Shown: positions 9,491 through 19,374 of the stretch, in pieces | How the letters are laid out: each line of letters begins with the position of its first letter | Position numbering within the stretch: the first letter of the stretch is position 1 | NCBI RefSeq assembly: GCF_003688915.1 | Contig: NZ_REFU01000001.1 | Coordinates: 310,001 to 374,000, forward strand | DNA from: Rhodococcus sp. SBT000017 | Lineage (GTDB): Bacteria > Actinomycetota > Actinomycetes > Mycobacteriales > Mycobacteriaceae | DNA length: 64,000 nt | Reading direction: 5' to 3' | Notes under the pieces: generated by a model | What the model was told of the DNA's origin: nothing | The model's input: the letters and a program-made list of their open reading frames with translations, nothing else | Database searches by the model: none | Program-made: the position numbers and the translations under genes

Positions 9491-9885
9491 AGGTTCCGGC
9501 CTTCCTCGGCGTGGGCCACGGCGTCGACGACGATGTGGGAGAGGTGATCGTCGACCAATCGGTACAGGACCTCGCGTCCGTTGCGTTCTCCGCGCACCAC
9601 ACCCGCTGCCTTGAGTACCCGAAGGTGCTGGCTGATCAGCGGTTGCGTGACACCGAGGGCGACCACGAGTTCGTGGACGCACCGCTCGGACTCGCGCAGC
9701 TGCAGCACGATGGCGATGCGCACCGGGGCCGCGAGTGCGCGCAGGATGTCGCCCGCCGCGGTCAGAGTCTCCTTCGGCGGGATGTGAGCCGGGGGAGCGG
9801 CGGCGAACGGATCGCCGGAGTGCAACGGATGTTCGGGGTCCTGCCGGTGGGTCGAACTGGCTTCCACTGTCGAGTCCGTGGACAC
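9487..9885 (-). CDS. smtB: ArsR/SmtB-family metal-sensing repressor
   Basis: A 132-residue ArsR-type winged-helix repressor. A flexible 45-residue leader precedes the HTH core (LRALAAPVRIAIVLQL, CVHELVVALGVTQPLISQHLRVLKAAGVV). The C-terminal helix DDHLSHIVVDAVAHAEE carries the Asp and His residues typical of alpha5 zinc sites. The GTG at 9885 has a strong GAAGGAG site 8 bases upstream, which decides the start over longer frames. Together with zur it forms a two-gene zinc-response operon transcribed away from glyS. Confidence 0.87.
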   Translation of the reverse strand: MSTDSTVEASSTHRQDPEHPLHSGDPFAAAPPAHIPPKETLTAAGDILRALAAPVRIAIVLQLRESERCVHELVVALGVTQPLISQHLRVLKAAGVVRGERNGREVLYRLVDDHLSHIVVDAVAHAEEGRNL

Positions 9886-10134
9886 GGTTGCGGCTCCTTC
9901 GGTCGCCGGTTCGTTGCCGGCGGTGTCTCCCTGCGCGATCTTTCGTCTTGGTACCAGGTTAGTGCAGTAGTTGTTATTGCAAATCGTATTCATTGTGATA
10001 TGCACAGGTGCGCATGTCAACTTTCGCACTCGACCGCTGTTCGGTTTCGCTCGCCGAGCCAGATAGTCTGATCAGGGCGAAAACCGCCCAAGTCACCTCT
10101 TACACGATGTAACCGAAGATGGAGAGCTCCGCCA
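9886..10134. promoter_or_regulatory. Divergent control region between smtB-zur and glyS
   Basis: These 249 bases separate two divergent units. Around 9959-10020 the sequence is unusually AT-rich for this genome and holds an imperfect inverted repeat, TGATATGCAC against GTGCGCATGTCA. It is a plausible operator for the SmtB-type repressor on its own operon. No T-box-like structure is evident before glyS. The operator assignment is inference only. Confidence 0.35.
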
Positions 10135-11520
10135 GTGGCACCCAAGTCCAAAGTCGAAACCGTCGCCAACCTCGCCAAGCGCAGAGGCCTCGTCTACCCG
10201 TGCGGCGAGATCTACGGCGGTACCAGGTCTGCCTGGGACTACGGTCCGCTGGGCGTCGAGCTCAAGGAGAACATCAAGAAGCAGTGGTGGCGCAACATGA
10301 TCACCAGCCGCGACGACACCGTCGGGCTGGATTCCTCGGTGATCCTGCCGCGTGAGGTATGGGAGGCGTCCGGCCACGTCGAGACGTTCTCCGACCCGCT
10401 GGTGGAGTCGCTGCACACGCACAAGCGGTATCGCGCCGACCACCTCATCGAGGCATACGAGGAGAAGCACGGCCACCCGCCGGAGAACGGCCTGGCCGAC
10501 ATCCGAGATCCCGAGACCGGTGAACCGGGCTCGTGGACCGAACCGCGGGCGTTCTCGGGCCTGCTCAAGACCTTCCTCGGCCCGGTCGACAACGAAGAGG
10601 GCCTGCACTACCTGCGTCCCGAGACCGCACAGGGCATCTTCGTCAACTTCGCCAACGTGCTGACCACCTCACGCAAGAAGCCGCCGTTCGGCATCGGCCA
10701 GATCGGCAAGAGCTTCCGTAACGAGATCACCCCCGGAAACTTCATCTTCCGTACCCGCGAGTTCGAGCAGATGGAGATGGAATTCTTCGTCAAGCCGGGC
10801 GAGGACGACGAGTGGCATCAGTACTGGATCGATTACCGCATGAAGTGGTACACCGATCTCGGTATCGACCCGGAGAACCTGCGGCTCTACGAGCACGCCA
10901 AGGAGAAACTGTCGCACTACTCCAAGCGCACCGTGGACATCGAGTACAAGTTCGGCTTCCAGGGCAGTGCGTGGGGCGAGCTCGAGGGCGTGGCGAACCG
11001 CACCGATTACGACCTCTCGGTGCACTCGAAGGCGTCGGGCCAGGACCTGAGCTACTACGAGCAGGCCACCGACACCCGCTACACCCCGTACGTCATCGAG
11101 CCTGCGGCCGGTCTGACGCGGTCGCTGATGGCATTCCTCGTCGACGCATACACCGAGGACGAGGCACCCAACGCCAAGGGTGGCGTCGACAAGCGCGTCG
11201 TTCTCAAGCTCGACCGTCGTCTGGCTCCGGTGAAGGTCGCGGTGCTCCCGCTCTCGCGCAACGCGGACCTCACGCCCAAGGCGAAAGATCTTGCGCAGCA
11301 ACTGCGTCAGTACTGGAACGTCGAGTTCGACGACGCCGGAGCCATTGGTCGCCGCTACCGTCGCCAGGACGAGATCGGCACCCCGTTCTGCATCACCGTC
11401 GACTTCGACACCCTCGACGATCATGCCGTCACCATCCGCGAGCGCGACACGATGGCGCAGGAGCGTGTGGCACTCGATCAGGTCGAGGGCTACATCGCAT
11501 CTCGTCTGATCGGCGCGTAG
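10135..11520 (+). CDS. glyS: Glycine--tRNA ligase (class II, dimeric type)
   Basis: A 461-residue single-chain glycyl-tRNA synthetase of the alpha2 type found in actinobacteria. The N-terminal catalytic core begins [21 protein letters not shown]. Motif 2 lies in [20 protein letters not shown] and motif 3 in [13 protein letters not shown]. The C-terminal anticodon-binding domain starts near residue 360 ([13 protein letters not shown]). The GTG at 10135 follows a GGAG element. A strong hairpin terminator closes the gene. Confidence 0.96.
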   Translation: MAPKSKVETVANLAKRRGLVYPCGEIYGGTRSAWDYGPLGVELKENIKKQWWRNMITSRDDTVGLDSSVILPREVWEASGHVETFSDPLVESLHTHKRYRADHLIEAYEEKHGHPPENGLADIRDPETGEPGSWTEPRAFSGLLKTFLGPVDNEEGLHYLRPETAQGIFVNFANVLTTSRKKPPFGIGQIGKSFRNEITPGNFIFRTREFEQMEMEFFVKPGEDDEWHQYWIDYRMKWYTDLGIDPENLRLYEHAKEKLSHYSKRTVDIEYKFGFQGSAWGELEGVANRTDYDLSVHSKASGQDLSYYEQATDTRYTPYVIEPAAGLTRSLMAFLVDAYTEDEAPNAKGGVDKRVVLKLDRRLAPVKVAVLPLSRNADLTPKAKDLAQQLRQYWNVEFDDAGAIGRRYRRQDEIGTPFCITVDFDTLDDHAVTIRERDTMAQERVALDQVEGYIASRLIGA

Positions 11521-11538
11521 GAGCTTCACTCACCCGAC

Positions 11539-11569
11539 AGGGCCCGATCTCGCGATGAGATCGGGCCCT
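11539..11569. terminator. Intrinsic terminator downstream of glyS (bidirectional)
   Basis: A 12-bp perfect stem, GGGCCCGATCTC with GAGATCGGGCCC, extended by an outer A-T pair, has a 5-base loop and is followed by T residues. It lies between the convergent glyS and TPM-protein genes, so it could end transcripts from both sides. Confidence 0.88.
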
Positions 11570-11589
11570 TTCGGCTGTCGAGGGGTGGG

Positions 11590-13641
11590 TCAGAAGCGGC
11601 CGCCACCACCACCGAATCCGCCGCCACCGCCGCCTCCGCCGAAGCCCCCGCCGCCACCGAATCCGCCACCGAAGCCTCCGCCACCCCCGCCGCCGCGAAG
11701 CACACTGTTGATCAGGATGCCGCCGAGCACCGCGCCGGCGATGTTGCCTCCGCTGCTGCCGCCGCGAGGGCCGTGACGATTTTCCCAGTTCTGTACATCG
11801 GCTTGGGCGATCTGCGATGCGCGCGAGGCCAATTGGCTGGCGGCGTGAGCATGCTTGAGGGCTTCGTCGGGGTTCTCGTCGCCCAGCTGGCGCGCCGCGC
11901 CGAGGTGGCGTTCGGCCTCGGACAGGCGCGTTCGGGCGTCGGCACCCACTCCGCCGCGACGGGTCGAGATGTAGTCCGCTGCAGCGGTGATCTGCGCCTG
12001 AGCGGCCGCGATATCGCGATCCAGACGGGCTCGCAGTTGGTCCTCGGCAGCCTTCTCCGCCGACGCCTCGTCGACGATCTTCTCCAGTTCGGCATCCGCT
12101 TCGGCGAGGGCGGTGTAGCTGCCGAGTGGATCCGAGGACTGGGCCGTCTCCGCCCCCTGCAGCGCCGTCTGCGCCGCAGTCATGGCCGACTGGAGTTCGG
12201 CACCGCCGTGTTCGGTCAAACCACGTGCCTGCTCGATGTCGCGGCGAACGTCCGCGATGGCGTCGGGCAGGGTGGCGATGGCGTGCCTGATGTCGTCCCG
12301 GGCATGGTCGACGCCGTCGAGCAGGGTCTTGGCCTGGTCGACGGCTCGTTCGGCCGTGCGAATAGCGGTGACCGCAGGCCCCTGCTTTCCGGGCGGGAGT
12401 GCTGTCGCCTTGCGGCCGGCCTCGATGTTGTCCTCGGCCAGCGCGAGTCGCTCCTGTGCCATCGTGACGTTGTCGGCGATGGATTTCAGTGCCGTCTCGG
12501 AGAACTCCGAATGCAGTTGAGCGAGCAGGGTTTCCGATTGCGGAATCCTCACCGTCAAACCGATGATCGCCTGGGTCAGCTCGTCGAGATGGGCGTCGGC
12601 GTTCATCACGAGATCGCGGAAACCGTCGAATTCCTCCACTCGCGAATCGAGTTCGCGATCGGCCTGGCCACAGGAGGAGATGATCTCGACGAGCATTGCG
12701 CGCCGCTGATCGGGAGTTTCCGGAATGGCGTCGTCGAGGCGTTGACGGATCTCGAAGGCGGACGCGAGGGCCCGCTTGGCGTTGTCGTGGGCGGAGATGA
12801 ACGGTGCGGCCGCAGAATCTCCGAACTCTCCACGGGCGAGGTTCAATTCCTCCTCGCTGGCGCGTACGGCATTGTCGGTCTCGACCAGAATTTCCTTGGC
12901 CCGGGTGTCGAGGACGTCGATCGGGAAGGCAGCGAGTGCGGCCGGGTCGCTCGGGTCGATCTTCGCCACGGCCTCGACCTCGGCTGCAACGCGGGCCTTC
13001 TTGCGCCGGGACGAGTAGACGACGGCTCCGCCACCGGCCACGGCCAGTGCGCCGACGCCGATCAGCAGTGGTGCCGACGAGCCGCCGCTGCCGCTCGAGG
13101 CGTACGCGTCGCCGAGTGCACCGGCTGCCGCAATGGCGGCACCGGACCAATCTTCCTCGCGCAGTGCAGGTTCGACGTCGTCGACACGGATCGAATCTTG
13201 CTCGGAGGTGGTGACCTGAGACAGTCCGGTGTTCACACCGAGGTAGTACGAACGGTCGACGGTCGCCACGGCGAGCAGAACGTCACGCTGACCGAGGTCA
13301 CTTCTCGACGCAGTTTGCTCGGCCCAGTCGGCGGCCGACAGGTTGTCGAAGTCCGCGACATAGGTGACCCACAACCGGACCTGGCTGCTGCCGTACAGGT
13401 CGTCGATCGAGGTCTGCACCTCGGCGAGTGCATCGGGGTCGAGTGCCTGGACGTTGTCGGTGATCTGCGTGGCCAGCCGCGAGGGAGCCTCTGCGGATGC
13501 AACCCCCGGCGCGAGCAGGACCGCTGCGAACAGGGTCAGGGCACCCACGGCGGCGAGACGACGAAATCGATGGACCGAGCTTCGGACGGCTGACTTTCGA
13601 ACGACTGTGGCGCTGCTGTGCCGCCGGTGCTGGACTGCCAT
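11590..13641 (-). CDS. Large TPM-domain membrane protein with coiled coil and glycine-rich tail
   Basis: A 683-residue protein. It has an N-terminal signal or anchor segment (about residues 25-47), then a TPM domain (about 50-185, with SSQVRLWVTYVADFDNLSAADWA) predicted to face outwards. A transmembrane helix (about 195-215) is followed by basic RRKKAR. Some 400 residues of heptad-like helical sequence come next, and the last ~35 residues are almost only Gly and Phe, ending in GGGRF. A TPM protein is also found near dnaG in mycobacteria. Function unknown; a cell-envelope scaffold role is possible. The ATG at 13641 gives the signal-like N-terminus. Confidence 0.85.
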   Translation of the reverse strand: MAVQHRRHSSATVVRKSAVRSSVHRFRRLAAVGALTLFAAVLLAPGVASAEAPSRLATQITDNVQALDPDALAEVQTSIDDLYGSSQVRLWVTYVADFDNLSAADWAEQTASRSDLGQRDVLLAVATVDRSYYLGVNTGLSQVTTSEQDSIRVDDVEPALREEDWSGAAIAAAGALGDAYASSGSGGSSAPLLIGVGALAVAGGGAVVYSSRRKKARVAAEVEAVAKIDPSDPAALAAFPIDVLDTRAKEILVETDNAVRASEEELNLARGEFGDSAAAPFISAHDNAKRALASAFEIRQRLDDAIPETPDQRRAMLVEIISSCGQADRELDSRVEEFDGFRDLVMNADAHLDELTQAIIGLTVRIPQSETLLAQLHSEFSETALKSIADNVTMAQERLALAEDNIEAGRKATALPPGKQGPAVTAIRTAERAVDQAKTLLDGVDHARDDIRHAIATLPDAIADVRRDIEQARGLTEHGGAELQSAMTAAQTALQGAETAQSSDPLGSYTALAEADAELEKIVDEASAEKAAEDQLRARLDRDIAAAQAQITAAADYISTRRGGVGADARTRLSEAERHLGAARQLGDENPDEALKHAHAASQLASRASQIAQADVQNWENRHGPRGGSSGGNIAGAVLGGILINSVLRGGGGGGGFGGGFGGGGGFGGGGGGGGFGGGGGRF

Positions 13642-13769
13642 GCACTGAAATCTACCGGCTGGGCGGCGAGGAGATCGAGCAGGTCGATGCGGATGCATGA
13701 CAGTTGTCACCTCGCAATCGTGACGGTCGAACGAGGTCGGAGCCGCTCGGTCGCAGCAGAGTGATTCCC

Positions 13770-14698
13770 ATGACCACAACCAAGGCAGTCGAACTGCGAA
13801 ACGTCACCAAGACCTACGGCTCGGTCCGGGCGGTCGACGGACTCAGCCTGTCCATCGAACCGGGCGAGGTCGTCGCATTTCTCGGACCGAACGGAGCGGG
13901 AAAGACGACCACCATCGACATGATGCTCGGCCTGGCAACACCCACCACCGGCTCGGTGTCGGTGTTCGGGGAACGCCCGCCGACGCGATCGCCCAGGGCC
14001 GCATCTCGGCCGTCATGCAGACCGGCGGTCTGCTTCGCGATCTGACCGTCCGCGAAACCGTCGAGCTGACGTCGGTACTGTTCGCCCGGACTCGGTCGGT
14101 CAAGGAGGTTCTCACCCGGGCCGGCATCGCCGACATCGGAGATCGCCGAGTGGCAAAATGCTCCGGCGGGCAGCAGCAGCGACTGCGATTCGCGCTCGCA
14201 CTGCTGCCCGATCCGGATCTGCTGGTACTCGACGAGCCGACCACCGGCATGGACGTCGAGGGGCGTCGCGACTTCTGGAACGCCATCCGCCAGGACGCCA
14301 GCACCGGCCGAACGGTGCTGTTCGCAACGCACTATCTCGATGAAGCCGACGCGTACGCGGACCGCATCGTGCTGGTGCGGCACGGCAAGATCGTCGCCGA
14401 CGGCAGCGCCGCCGAGGTGAAGAACCTGGCGGCAGGACGCACCGTCACCGCCACGCTGCCCGGCGTCGACCAGTCGATGTTGCTCTCTCTGCCAGGAGTG
14501 GACCGCGTCGAGACGCGCGGCGATCGGGTGATCGTGCACGGTCGCGACTCCGATGCAGTGGCCCGATACCTGCTCAACGACGCGCACGCGACCGATCTGG
14601 AAATCGTCTCGCGCAACCTCGAGGACGCATTCCTCGCCCTGACCACCGATTCAGAAAACGACACAGCCGAAAACGAACTCGCCGGGAGCATCCGATGA
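13770..14698 (+). pseudogene. ABC-2 exporter ATP-binding protein, frameshifted
   Basis: The N-terminal 70 residues carry Walker A (GPNGAGKTTT) in one frame. From about 13980 the protein continues in another frame with AQGRISAVMQTGGLL, the signature CSGGQQQR, Walker B LLVLDEPTTGMD and the switch histidine in ATHYLDEAD. Adding one G to CGCCCGCCGACG near 13979 restores a continuous DrrA/CcmA-type ATPase of about 309 residues. Everything else is intact, so this is either a very recent mutation or a sequencing error. The stop overlaps the permease start (ATGA). A two-component system follows. Confidence 0.85.
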
Positions 14699-15498
14699 CC
14701 ACGACCACGCCGTCCACGACCACCCGCACACCTGCCAGAGCTGTTGCCTGGGGCGGCTTCTCGCCCACATTCCTCCGACTCGAGATCCGCAGGCTCTTCC
14801 GGAACAAGCGAACTCTGATCTTCACCTTGGTGATGCCGCCGGTGTTCTTCGTCATCTTCGGCACGCAGTCCGACTACCGGACCAATTACCCTTTCGCGCA
14901 CGGAAACGTCACCGGCTACATCGCCATCAGCATGGCCGTCTACGGCGCGATGCTCGCCACCACCAGTGGGGGAGCGATGGTCTCGGTCGAACGAGCTCAG
15001 GGGTGGAGCCGGCAGTTGCGGTTGACCCCGCTGAAGCCCGTCGCCTACATCGTCACCAAGGTCCTCGTGGCCATGACGATGGGTGCAGCCTCGATCGTCG
15101 TGGTGTTCGTCGTCGCGAAGTTCCTCGGGGCGGACATGCCGATCTGGGTGTGGATCGTCAGCGGTCTGATCGGCTGGATCGGCTCGGCGGTGTTCGCCGC
15201 ATTCGGACTGTTCATGGGCTACCTGCTGCCGTCGGAGAACGTGATGCAGATCCTCGGACCCGTGCTCGCGTTCCTGGCGTTGGCGGGCGGACTCTTCGTT
15301 CCTCTCGGTGACAGCGGCTGGTTCCCGATGCTGGCCCAGTTCACCCCGCTCTACGGGCTGGCCACCGTATCCCGGGCCGCGTTCGCCGGGACCGAAACCG
15401 GAACGTTGCTGATCGCCGTGATCAATCTGGTGGTCTGGGCGACGATCTTCATCGCCGGCGCGGCGATGCTGTTCCGGAGAGACACCACGCGTGCTTGA
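14695..15498 (+). CDS. ABC-2 type exporter permease
   Basis: A 267-residue membrane protein with six predicted helices (about residues 40-58, 75-95, 120-145, 150-175, 182-205, 240-262) after a Thr-rich cytosolic leader. This is the DrrB/YadH-like layout of ABC-2 permeases. SVERAQGWSRQLRLTPL is the conserved cytosolic coupling region. It would pair with the ATPase encoded directly upstream, with a 4-bp overlap, to export a drug, peptide or lipid. The histidine kinase that follows probably senses the same stress or substrate. Confidence 0.88.
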   Translation: MTTTTPSTTTRTPARAVAWGGFSPTFLRLEIRRLFRNKRTLIFTLVMPPVFFVIFGTQSDYRTNYPFAHGNVTGYIAISMAVYGAMLATTSGGAMVSVERAQGWSRQLRLTPLKPVAYIVTKVLVAMTMGAASIVVVFVVAKFLGADMPIWVWIVSGLIGWIGSAVFAAFGLFMGYLLPSENVMQILGPVLAFLALAGGLFVPLGDSGWFPMLAQFTPLYGLATVSRAAFAGTETGTLLIAVINLVVWATIFIAGAAMLFRRDTTRA

Positions 15499-16654
15499 GA
15501 CCGAAACCGCTGATCGTGTCGCCCACAGGGATACCGTGGGCGACATGACCACGTTCACCGCCGACCTGCCGGAGGGGCGGGTCTGGCGGTTCGGCTGGAT
15601 GTTCGGAGCCATCTGGCTGATCTACCTGATCTACCCGCTCAACGAGATTCTCGCTCTGGCCTCGGTGGCGGAACGGGTCGCCGGGATCGTTGCGATCGTC
15701 TGTTTCGGTGCGGTGTTCACGACCACCTTCTGGCGTTTCCGCAACGGCCATCGTCGAGGGAATCCGTTACCCACGTCGCAGGCATGGATCGCGCTCGGGG
15801 GGATGGTCGCCCTGACCGTCGCGATGAGTGCCCTGGTGGGAACTACCGGCTTCGGCGCCACCGTCTACATTGCCGTCCTGGCGATGATGACCCTGCCCGT
15901 CCGACACGCGTGGACGTTGGTCGCGGTGATGGTGGTGATCGTAGAACTGGCACCGCGCCTGATCTCGTCCTGGGTGCCCGACACCTTCTTCGCATTCCAA
16001 CTCCTGATCAGCGCGGCCGCGGCATGGGGAATCACCCAGGTCTTCCAGCGCAATCACGAATTGGCCGTGGCCAGGCAACAATTGGCAGATCTGGCCGTCG
16101 TGGCCGAACGCGAGCGCATGAGCCGGGACGTGCACGACATCCTCGGCCATTCCCTGACCGTCATCACCGTCAAGAGCGAACTGGCCGGCAGGCTCATCGA
16201 GATCGACCCCGCCCGAGCGGCCGTGGAGATCGCCGAACTGGAAACCCTTGCCCGGCAAGCACTTGCCGATGTGCGCAGCACCGTCGGGGGCATGCGGCAG
16301 GTCGACATCGGATCCGAATTGGCCAGTGCACGAACGGCATTGAACGCTGCGGGAATCGACGCCGATCTTCCCGGTGACGCCGACGTGGTGCCACTGCGGC
16401 ACCGAGAACTGTTCGGTTGGGTGATCCGGGAAGCGGTGACCAACGTGGTTCGACACTCGAGCGCGCGACAGTGCCGGGTGACACTGACGGCATCGAGCAT
16501 CTCCATCGTCGACGACGGAGTGGGACCGGCAGACAAGCAGTCCGGCGGCAACGGTCTACGTGGGCTGGGTGAGCGAGTGGCTGCCGCGGGTGGTGCACTG
16601 ACGATCGCCCGGGTGCCGACCGGTGGGTTCAAGGTGGAGGTACACGGTGAATAG
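15491..16654 (+). CDS. Sensor histidine kinase, DesK/NarL-type (HisKA_3)
   Basis: A 387-residue kinase with about five membrane helices in residues 35-185. A linker helix follows, then the HisKA_3 box ERERMSRDVHDILGHSLTVI with the phospho-acceptor His in RDVHD. A HATPase_c domain carries the N box (REAVTNVVRHS) and G box (DDGVGPADKQSGGNGLRGL). The GTG at 15491 overlaps the permease stop and has GGAGAG about 9 bases upstream; ATG 15545 is the alternative. Cognate regulator: the next gene. Such kinases beside ABC-2 exporters usually sense membrane or antibiotic stress. Confidence 0.9.
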   Translation: MLETETADRVAHRDTVGDMTTFTADLPEGRVWRFGWMFGAIWLIYLIYPLNEILALASVAERVAGIVAIVCFGAVFTTTFWRFRNGHRRGNPLPTSQAWIALGGMVALTVAMSALVGTTGFGATVYIAVLAMMTLPVRHAWTLVAVMVVIVELAPRLISSWVPDTFFAFQLLISAAAAWGITQVFQRNHELAVARQQLADLAVVAERERMSRDVHDILGHSLTVITVKSELAGRLIEIDPARAAVEIAELETLARQALADVRSTVGGMRQVDIGSELASARTALNAAGIDADLPGDADVVPLRHRELFGWVIREAVTNVVRHSSARQCRVTLTASSISIVDDGVGPADKQSGGNGLRGLGERVAAAGGALTIARVPTGGFKVEVHGE

Positions 16655-16666
16655 GACTCAGGCGCA

Positions 16667-17275
16667 ATGACGATCACACTGTTACTGGCCGACGATCAGG
16701 CTCTGGTGCGGGGTGCACTGGCAGCTCTGCTGGGGCTCGAACACGATCTCGACGTCGTCGCCGAGGTGGGACGCGGGGACGAGGTTGCCGCTGCCGTTCT
16801 CGAACATCGACCCGACGTCGTCCTGCTCGACGTGGAGATGCCCGGCAAGAACGGTATCGAGGTCACCGCCGAACTGGCGCTCGTCGCCCCGCAGTCGAGA
16901 GTGCTGATCGTCACCACGTTCGGGCGACCCGGCTACCTGCGACGCGCCATCGATGCGGGTGCGTCGGGTTTCGTGGTCAAGGACACCCCCGCCAAGCAAC
17001 TGGCCGACGCCGTTCGCCGCGTACACATGGGGCTTCGCGTGGTCGATCCGACGCTGGCGACGGAAACCCTCACCGACGGTGTCTCTCCACTGACGGCCCG
17101 AGAGCAGGAGGTTCTCCGCGCGGCTGCCCGGGGCGGGACGGCAGGATCCATCGCTGCTCAGGTCCACCTCTCGGAGGGCACGGTACGCAATCATCTGTCG
17201 TCGGCGATAGGGAAGACCGGCACCAGCACCCGGGCCGAGGCGGTCCGAGTGGCCGAGGATCGAGGGTGGCTGTAG
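16667..17275 (+). CDS. NarL/DesR-family response regulator
   Basis: A 202-residue regulator. The receiver domain (1-120) has the acidic pair DD at 9-10, the phospho-acceptor Asp in VVLLDVEMPG (about residue 55), the conserved Thr in VTTFG and the Lys in VVKDT. A LuxR-type HTH follows (PLTAREQEVLRAAARG, VHLSEGTVRNHLSSAIGK). It follows its kinase after 12 bp and most likely controls the exporter operon. Confidence 0.93.
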   Translation: MTITLLLADDQALVRGALAALLGLEHDLDVVAEVGRGDEVAAAVLEHRPDVVLLDVEMPGKNGIEVTAELALVAPQSRVLIVTTFGRPGYLRRAIDAGASGFVVKDTPAKQLADAVRRVHMGLRVVDPTLATETLTDGVSPLTAREQEVLRAAARGGTAGSIAAQVHLSEGTVRNHLSSAIGKTGTSTRAEAVRVAEDRGWL

Positions 17276-17330
17276 GCCGTTCGGGGCGCGCCGTGACCAT
17301 GCCGTCGAGCAGGCCTGGCAAACTCGAGGG

Positions 17331-18047
17331 GTGAATTCAACTCTCGACCGAGATTCGTACGGCGATCCGTACGACGATCGGTATGCCCCGGACCCCGGTC
17401 CCGAGCGCCTGGGCTTCTTCGGAACGCTCGGACGCTGGACCGGTCGGCTGGTCGCGGGAGTGGTGCTGATGTCGTTGGTGCTGGTCGCGGGAACAGCGGT
17501 GCGGGTATGGCAGGTGGCGCGCATCGACGACTATTCCAAGGCGGACGCCATCGTTGTGCTCGGTGCTGCGCAGTACAGCGGTACACCCTCGACGGTGTTC
17601 GAGGCACGACTGTCCCAGGCCGCGTCTCTGTACGAGCAGGGAATCGCCCCCGAGATCGTCACCGTCGGCGGCAAGCAGGAGGGCGACCTGTTCACCGAGG
17701 CCGCGTCGGGCCGCAACTATCTGATCGATCAGGGAGTTCCCGCCGACGCCATCATTGCCGTCGAGACCGGCTCGGACACTCTTCAGAGCATCGAGGCAGT
17801 GAGCAACACACTGCGCGAACAGGAAAAGTCGTCGGTGGTGTTGGTCAGCGATCCGTGGCATTCACTACGCACCCGCACCATGGCGCGCGATGCCGGCCTC
17901 GACGCCTGGACCTCGCCGACGCGCACCGGTCCCGCCGTCTACACCAGAGAATCCCAGGCACACGGGATCGCCAGGGAGACGGGCGCTCTGCTGTGGTACC
18001 AGCTGACCCACTTCACCGCGGACTTCTCCTACACGGCAGGCCAGTAG
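17331..18047 (+). CDS. YdcF/SanA-family DUF218 membrane protein
   Basis: A 238-residue protein. An acidic cytosolic leader precedes a transmembrane helix (about 43-62) and a DUF218 domain with ADAIVVLGAAQYSG, VTVGGKQEGD and VVLVSDPWHSLRTRTMA. DUF218 proteins such as SanA and YdcF are implicated in envelope barrier function or bind S-adenosylmethionine-like ligands; the reaction is unknown. dgt starts at the base after the stop codon, so the two are cotranscribed. The GTG at 17331 follows GAGGG. Confidence 0.85.
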   Translation: MNSTLDRDSYGDPYDDRYAPDPGPERLGFFGTLGRWTGRLVAGVVLMSLVLVAGTAVRVWQVARIDDYSKADAIVVLGAAQYSGTPSTVFEARLSQAASLYEQGIAPEIVTVGGKQEGDLFTEAASGRNYLIDQGVPADAIIAVETGSDTLQSIEAVSNTLREQEKSSVVLVSDPWHSLRTRTMARDAGLDAWTSPTRTGPAVYTRESQAHGIARETGALLWYQLTHFTADFSYTAGQ

Positions 18048-19322
18048 ATGACCGGCACATACTCGGCTCACGACGTCGAACGATTCGTCACCGAACCTCC
18101 CAAGACCGCAGGACTGCGGGCCGGGGCAGACAACGCCTCGCATCGAAGCGCCTTCGCGCGGGATCGAGCGCGCGTGTTGCACTGCGCCGCACTGCGCAGG
18201 CTCGCCGACAAGACACAGGTCACCGGCCCGCGAGACGGAGACACCCCGCGCACGCGCTTGACTCACTCGCTCGAAGTTGCGCAGATCGGCCGCAGCATCG
18301 CCGAGGGTCTCGGCAGTGATCCCGATCTGGTGGACCTCGCCGGACTGGCGCACGACATCGGCCACCCGCCGTACGGACACAACGGTGAACGCGCCCTCGA
18401 CGAAGTGGCCCAGGATTGCGGCGGGTTCGAGGGCAATGCGCAGAACCTGCGCATTCTCACCGGACTCGAGCCGAAAATTCTCGATGCCGACGGCCGCAGC
18501 GCAGGACTCAACCTGACGCGAGCCTCGCTCGATGCCGCCACCAAGTACCCGTGGATCAGGCCCGCCCCCGGCGCGAAATTCGGTGCCTACGACGACGACT
18601 CCGCCATTCTGGGCTGGGTGCGTGACGGCGCTCCGGACAAGCACAAATGCCTCGAAGCGCAGAGCATGGACTGGTCCGACGACGTCGCGTACTCGGTGCA
18701 CGACGTCGAGGACGGCGTCATCGATGCTCGAATCGACTTACGGGCGCTGTCCGATCCGATCGAGCGACGCGCCCTCGCCGAACTCGGCGTGTCGGAGTTT
18801 CGCGGACTCGATGTCGAAGAATTGATCGAGGCCGCAGATCGCCTGTCGAGGATGCCCGTCGTCGTCGCGGTCGGACGCTACGACGGAACTCTCGCCGCTT
18901 CCGTAGCGCTCAAGCACATGACCAGTGAACTGGTCGGCCGCTTCGCCACCGCCGCCATCGAGGGCACCCACGAGAAGTACGGCACTGCGCCCCTGAGTCG
19001 CTACGACGCCGATCTCGTGGTGCCGTCGATCGTCGGTTCGGAGGTTGCGCTGCTCAAGACCATGGCCCTGCGGTACGTGATGTCCGATGCAGGGCACAAG
19101 ATCCGGCAGGAGCGTCAACGCGACCGCATCCACCGCGTCGCCGAGTGGTTGATGCGCTCGGCTCCGGGCGAACTGGACCCCATTCTGGTGCCCGCTTGGC
19201 AGCGGGCGGGCAGCGATGCCGAACGGACCCGAGTGGTGGTCGACCAGATCGCGTCGTACACCGAAAGTCGACTCGAACTGATCGACAAGCGTTCGCTCGG
19301 AGCTCAGGCCAGCTGGGGCTGA
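18048..19322 (+). CDS. dgt: Deoxyguanosinetriphosphate triphosphohydrolase (HD-domain dNTPase)
   Basis: A 424-residue HD-superfamily enzyme that removes triphosphate from dGTP. The metal site is visible as [12 protein letters not shown] (first His) and [16 protein letters not shown] (HD pair). [11 protein letters not shown] lies at the N-terminal end of the domain. The start codon is directly after the stop of the DUF218 gene, and dnaG lies 52 bp further on. The same dgt-dnaG pairing occurs in mycobacteria. Confidence 0.94.
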   Translation: MTGTYSAHDVERFVTEPPKTAGLRAGADNASHRSAFARDRARVLHCAALRRLADKTQVTGPRDGDTPRTRLTHSLEVAQIGRSIAEGLGSDPDLVDLAGLAHDIGHPPYGHNGERALDEVAQDCGGFEGNAQNLRILTGLEPKILDADGRSAGLNLTRASLDAATKYPWIRPAPGAKFGAYDDDSAILGWVRDGAPDKHKCLEAQSMDWSDDVAYSVHDVEDGVIDARIDLRALSDPIERRALAELGVSEFRGLDVEELIEAADRLSRMPVVVAVGRYDGTLAASVALKHMTSELVGRFATAAIEGTHEKYGTAPLSRYDADLVVPSIVGSEVALLKTMALRYVMSDAGHKIRQERQRDRIHRVAEWLMRSAPGELDPILVPAWQRAGSDAERTRVVVDQIASYTESRLELIDKRSLGAQASWG

Positions 19323-19361
19323 CCGCGCCGCGACCGAATGTGGGTGGGTCCGGATCGGGAC

Positions 19362-19367
19362 TAGACT
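19362..19367 (+). promoter_or_regulatory. Candidate -10 element of a leaderless dnaG transcript
   Basis: TAGACT ends 7 bases before the GTG start of dnaG. This spacing would begin the mRNA at the start codon, a common actinobacterial arrangement. No convincing -35 is seen. Confidence 0.4.
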
Positions 19368-19374
19368 GCCCTTC

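Noticed and set aside
14332..15612. 426-codon minus-strand frame over the ABC permease
   Set aside because: It is an antisense shadow, rich in Arg, Gly and His, with no family pattern; the plus strand encodes a clear permease.
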